DNA of 25,059 nt from a virus, in the IMG/VR virus record IMGVR_UViG_3300010885_032827, positions 1 to 25,059 of that record; one strand, written 5' to 3'. Position numbers and translations under genes: made by a program. Below are positions 22,776 to 25,059 of this stretch, piece after piece. Numbering within the stretch: position 1 is the first letter of the stretch; every line of letters begins with the position of its first letter. The notes under the pieces are model-generated. The model ran no database searches and had not been told where the DNA came from. It saw only the letters and a list, made by a program, of their open reading frames with translations.

Positions 22776-25059
22776 ATGCCGACTATCAGAACGTTTGCTA
22801 GAAATTCAGCAAGGGCAAAAGGCCTGGGTACTAATTCCAGTGTCTATAGAATTGTACCTTCGGTTACATCAGTTAATGAAGGTTCTTCGGTAACGTTCAC
22901 AATTACTACACAAAATTTTGGTACGCTGGTATCTGAACCAAGTGTAGTAGGTACTTATACTACAGCAGGTTCTTATTCTTATACAGTCCCGGCTGGTATA
23001 ACAAGCATGCAAGCTATCGCTATTGGTGGCGGTGGTGGAGGTAGCGCTGCTGGCTTAGACTCAGGTAATCCTGGTCAAGGTGGCGGCGGCGGTGGTGGTG
23101 CATACAAAAATAATATACCTGTTACACAAGGTGATGTCTTTTCAATTGTAGTGGGTGCGGGCGGTGCTGGTGCAGCCTCTGGTGGCGGCGCAGGTACATC
23201 AGGCGGTACTAGTTCTGTAACGCTAAATGGTTCAACAGTACTAGTACAAGCTAATGGAGGTCAATCTGGTGGTTCAGCCGGTTATGTACCCGCTGGACAA
23301 GTAGCATACACAACACCAGGGTCATATAATTGGACATGCCCGACAGGTGTTACATCTGTTTCTGTCGTTGCTGTTGGCGGGGGTGGTGGCGGCTCTAACA
23401 CTGGTGGGTTTGTAGGTGGTGGCGGCGGTGCGCTTGCGTATAGAAATAATATTACGGTTGTACCAGGGCAAGTATATCAGGTAGTTGTAGGTGCTGGTGG
23501 TATATTGGGTAGTGGATCAGAGCGTAACGGTGGGTCTTCAACATTTGCTGCTGCATTTGGAACAATGACAGCTGGGGGCGCTTCAGGGCAATCCGGTGGT
23601 ACTGTTAATAACGGTGTCGGTGGTAATGGCGGATCAGGAAACGGTGGTAATGGTGCTGATGGAGATGGCGGTTCTGGCGGCGGTGCTGGTGGGTATGCTG
23701 GTAACGGTGGTAACGCCGGGAGCAGTGGATCAGGCGGCGGTGGTGCAGGAGGCGGTGATACAGGGACAGGTCAAAACGGCTCGAGAAGAGCTGGTGGCGG
23801 CGGTGTTGGCTTACTAGGCCAAGGAGCATCTGGTGTTGTAACTAATGAAGGTTCTCCAGGTTACGGGACTATCTTCCCACCTGGTGGTGGTGGCGGATCA
23901 GGCGGTAGTTCAGGTAGTATGGGTGCAGGTGGTGCTTTCGGGGGTCTTGGTGGTGATTATGGTGGTGGTGGTGGTGGTGGTTATTCAGGTGGTACAGGTG
24001 GTAAAGGCGCTGTTCGTATTATCTGGGCTGGTGCATCCGGTGTAACAAGGTCGTTTCCTTCAAAAAATACACAAGATATTAATGATAGCGTTGCTGCTTA
24101 TGTACCCGCTGGACAAGTAGCATACACGACACCAGGGTCATATAATTGGACAGCACCAGCTGGTGTTACATCAGTATCTGTTGTTGCTGTTGGTGGAGGT
24201 GGTACCGGTGGTACAGGAACAGGTGCAGGCCCTTACCCTAATGGTGGTGGGGGTGGTGGTTTAGGCTGGAAGAATAATATAACTGTTGTACCAGGTCAAA
24301 CATATACAGTAAGTGTTGGTGGGGCAGCTCAAGCATCATATTTTATTAATCAAAGTACAGTAGCAGGCTTAGGTGGTGGTCGCCCTACGGGTGGCGGCTT
24401 TGTGGGTGACGGTGGTGGTAATGGTGGTAACAGTCACCCTGAAGATAGTGGTAATGCAACCTACGGTGTTTCGGGTGGGGGTGGTGGCGCTGGTGGTTAC
24501 ACAGGTAACGGAGGAAACTCCGGTGCTTATAGCGATGCCGGGACAAGTGATAATAATAATCCGTTCACAACACAGCTCACCCCAACTGCGGGTTCAGGTG
24601 GAGGAGGTGGTGGTGGTTCAGTGCTTGGTTCTTTTTACACGAGCGGTACGATTGGCGGGGGCGGTGTTGGTATATTAGGTCAAGGTGCTAATGGTGCTGC
24701 AGGTACATATACCCGTGGTAACTTAGGTGGGTATCCTACTGGTATACCTGCTGCAGCTGGTGGTGGTTCAGGTGGCGCAGCCGGTACTATAACAAATGGC
24801 TTTCCGGGTGCTAATGGTGGAAATTACGGTGGGGGTGCAGCATCGGGTTACGGTGGTAATAACACTAACCCTGGCGCACCAGGGACTGGCGCCGTACGTA
24901 TTATCTGGAGCGGAACGTCTGGTGTAACAAGATCGTTTCCATCTACAAACACAGCTGACATCGTAGATACAACCCCTGGGGTTTCAGCCGGTGGAGGTGC
25001 AGGTGTTATCGGTGATGTACTAGGCATTGGTGGTAGAGGCGGCGCTGGGGATGGTGGTA
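22776..25059 (+). CDS. Glycine-rich tandem-module adhesin/tail fibre (3' partial)
   Basis: An uninterrupted frame runs from ATG 22776 to the window end (761 codons, no stop). Residues about 25-45 resemble the start of a Calx-beta or immunoglobulin-like unit (VTSVNEGSSVTFTITTQNFG). Three glycine-rich modules follow. The first (about residues 57-168) is short. The second (about 170-437) and third (about 442-725) are full length. Full modules open with YVPAGQVAYTTPGSYNW, then GVTSVSVVAVGGGG, an aromatic NNITVVPGQ segment, long glycine-rich loops with GGGGVGLLGQGA-type turns, and close with AVRIIW and GVTRSFPS. A fourth glycine-rich stretch begins at the window end. Poly-glycine helix sandwiches of this type form receptor-binding tips in T-even gp38 adhesins. 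The ATG lies two bases after the previous stop. Shorter + strand frames inside it are shadows. Confidence 0.85.
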   Translation, partial: MPTIRTFARNSARAKGLGTNSSVYRIVPSVTSVNEGSSVTFTITTQNFGTLVSEPSVVGTYTTAGSYSYTVPAGITSMQAIAIGGGGGGSAAGLDSGNPGQGGGGGGGAYKNNIPVTQGDVFSIVVGAGGAGAASGGGAGTSGGTSSVTLNGSTVLVQANGGQSGGSAGYVPAGQVAYTTPGSYNWTCPTGVTSVSVVAVGGGGGGSNTGGFVGGGGGALAYRNNITVVPGQVYQVVVGAGGILGSGSERNGGSSTFAAAFGTMTAGGASGQSGGTVNNGVGGNGGSGNGGNGADGDGGSGGGAGGYAGNGGNAGSSGSGGGGAGGGDTGTGQNGSRRAGGGGVGLLGQGASGVVTNEGSPGYGTIFPPGGGGGSGGSSGSMGAGGAFGGLGGDYGGGGGGGYSGGTGGKGAVRIIWAGASGVTRSFPSKNTQDINDSVAAYVPAGQVAYTTPGSYNWTAPAGVTSVSVVAVGGGGTGGTGTGAGPYPNGGGGGGLGWKNNITVVPGQTYTVSVGGAAQASYFINQSTVAGLGGGRPTGGGFVGDGGGNGGNSHPEDSGNATYGVSGGGGGAGGYTGNGGNSGAYSDAGTSDNNNPFTTQLTPTAGSGGGGGGGSVLGSFYTSGTIGGGGVGILGQGANGAAGTYTRGNLGGYPTGIPAAAGGGSGGAAGTITNGFPGANGGNYGGGAASGYGGNNTNPGAPGTGAVRIIWSGTSGVTRSFPSTNTADIVDTTPGVSAGGGAGVIGDVLGIGGRGGAGDGG
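23283..23336 (+). repeat. 54-base direct repeat, copy 1
   Basis: Encodes the module opening YVPAGQVAYTTPGSYNWT. It matches copy 2 at 24099-24152 with a single mismatch, a silent A/G change in a threonine codon. The copies are 816 bases (272 codons) apart and in frame. Confidence 0.93.
24099..24152 (+). repeat. 54-base direct repeat, copy 2
   Basis: Second copy of the module opening, differing from copy 1 (23283-23336) by one silent base. The sequence after it diverges more, apart from scattered module elements such as AATAATAT-A-ACGGTTGTACCAGG-like blocks. This points to recent exchange or selective homogenisation of the joint only. Confidence 0.93.

Noticed and set aside
1191-23829. Numerous minus-strand open frames of 60-110 codons
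   Set aside because: Each lies opposite a strongly supported + strand gene, shows no recognisable family, and has unlike composition. No minus-strand operon is visible.
23283-24152. CRISPR-like or mobile-element origin of the repeats in the last gene
   Set aside because: Only two copies, 816 bases apart, in frame and coding for a module opening. There are no spacers, no inverted ends and no transposase.
23596-24678. Three + strand frames (23596-23817, 23845-24045, 24373-24678) coding for valine-rich proteins
   Set aside because: They are alternative frames of the glycine-rich adhesin. GGT repeats read out of frame give valine and methionine runs, and the true frame is open from 22776 to the window end.
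14174-25059. Diversity-generating retroelement acting on fibre genes
   Set aside because: No reverse transcriptase and no template/variable repeat pair with adenine-directed changes was seen in this window. The only close repeat pair differs by one silent base.

Overview
This window is a block of virion-assembly genes from a T4-like contractile-tailed phage (myovirus). The best fit is the marine T4-like group that includes cyanophages and pelagiphages. Evidence for this is the AT-rich coding sequence, a DUF4815-type giant structural protein next to gp8, a gene order that mixes T4 baseplate genes 48, 53, 27, 5, 5.4, 25, 6 and 8, and a perfect T4-type late promoter box (TATAAATA) before gene 25. 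The host cannot be named from the sequence. All convincing genes are on the + strand and are packed with 1-8 nt overlaps or very short gaps. I saw no tRNA, integrase, insertion sequence or CRISPR array.

Layout. (1) Positions 3-7110, hub, spike and tail-tube base: the C-terminal part of a gp48-like tail-tube initiator, gp53, a gp27-like hub protein, then a gp5 equivalent that appears split over two genes. The first gp5 gene carries an OB fold plus a VgrG3-type wall-degrading domain. The second carries the beta-helix needle plus a C-terminal M15 peptidase. An orphan gene and a PAAR tip protein (gp5.4-like) follow. (2) 7124-11098, wedge: late promoter, gp25, gp6 and a 568-residue protein in the place of T4 gene 7. 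(3) 11119-14165: a possible second late promoter, a strong ribosome binding site, a small conserved virion protein, and a gp8 enlarged to 853 residues by long repeat-rich insertions. (4) 14174-20299: a 2041-residue DUF4815-type structural protein. (5) 20292-25059: small fibre-associated proteins, then fibre genes with trimer-type repeats and glycine-rich tips. The last gene is a tandem-module glycine-rich adhesin cut off by the window end.

How the parts work together. gp48 caps the end of the tail tube. gp27, the two gp5-like proteins and the PAAR tip form the central piercing spike. gp53, gp25, gp6 and gp8 form the wedges around it. The DUF4815 protein and the fibre genes form the outer edge that reaches the host surface. 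The points of most interest are the split spike with two different predicted peptidoglycan-degrading activities, the decorated gp8, modules shared among proteins that play different baseplate roles, and the tandem duplication in the glycine-rich adhesin.
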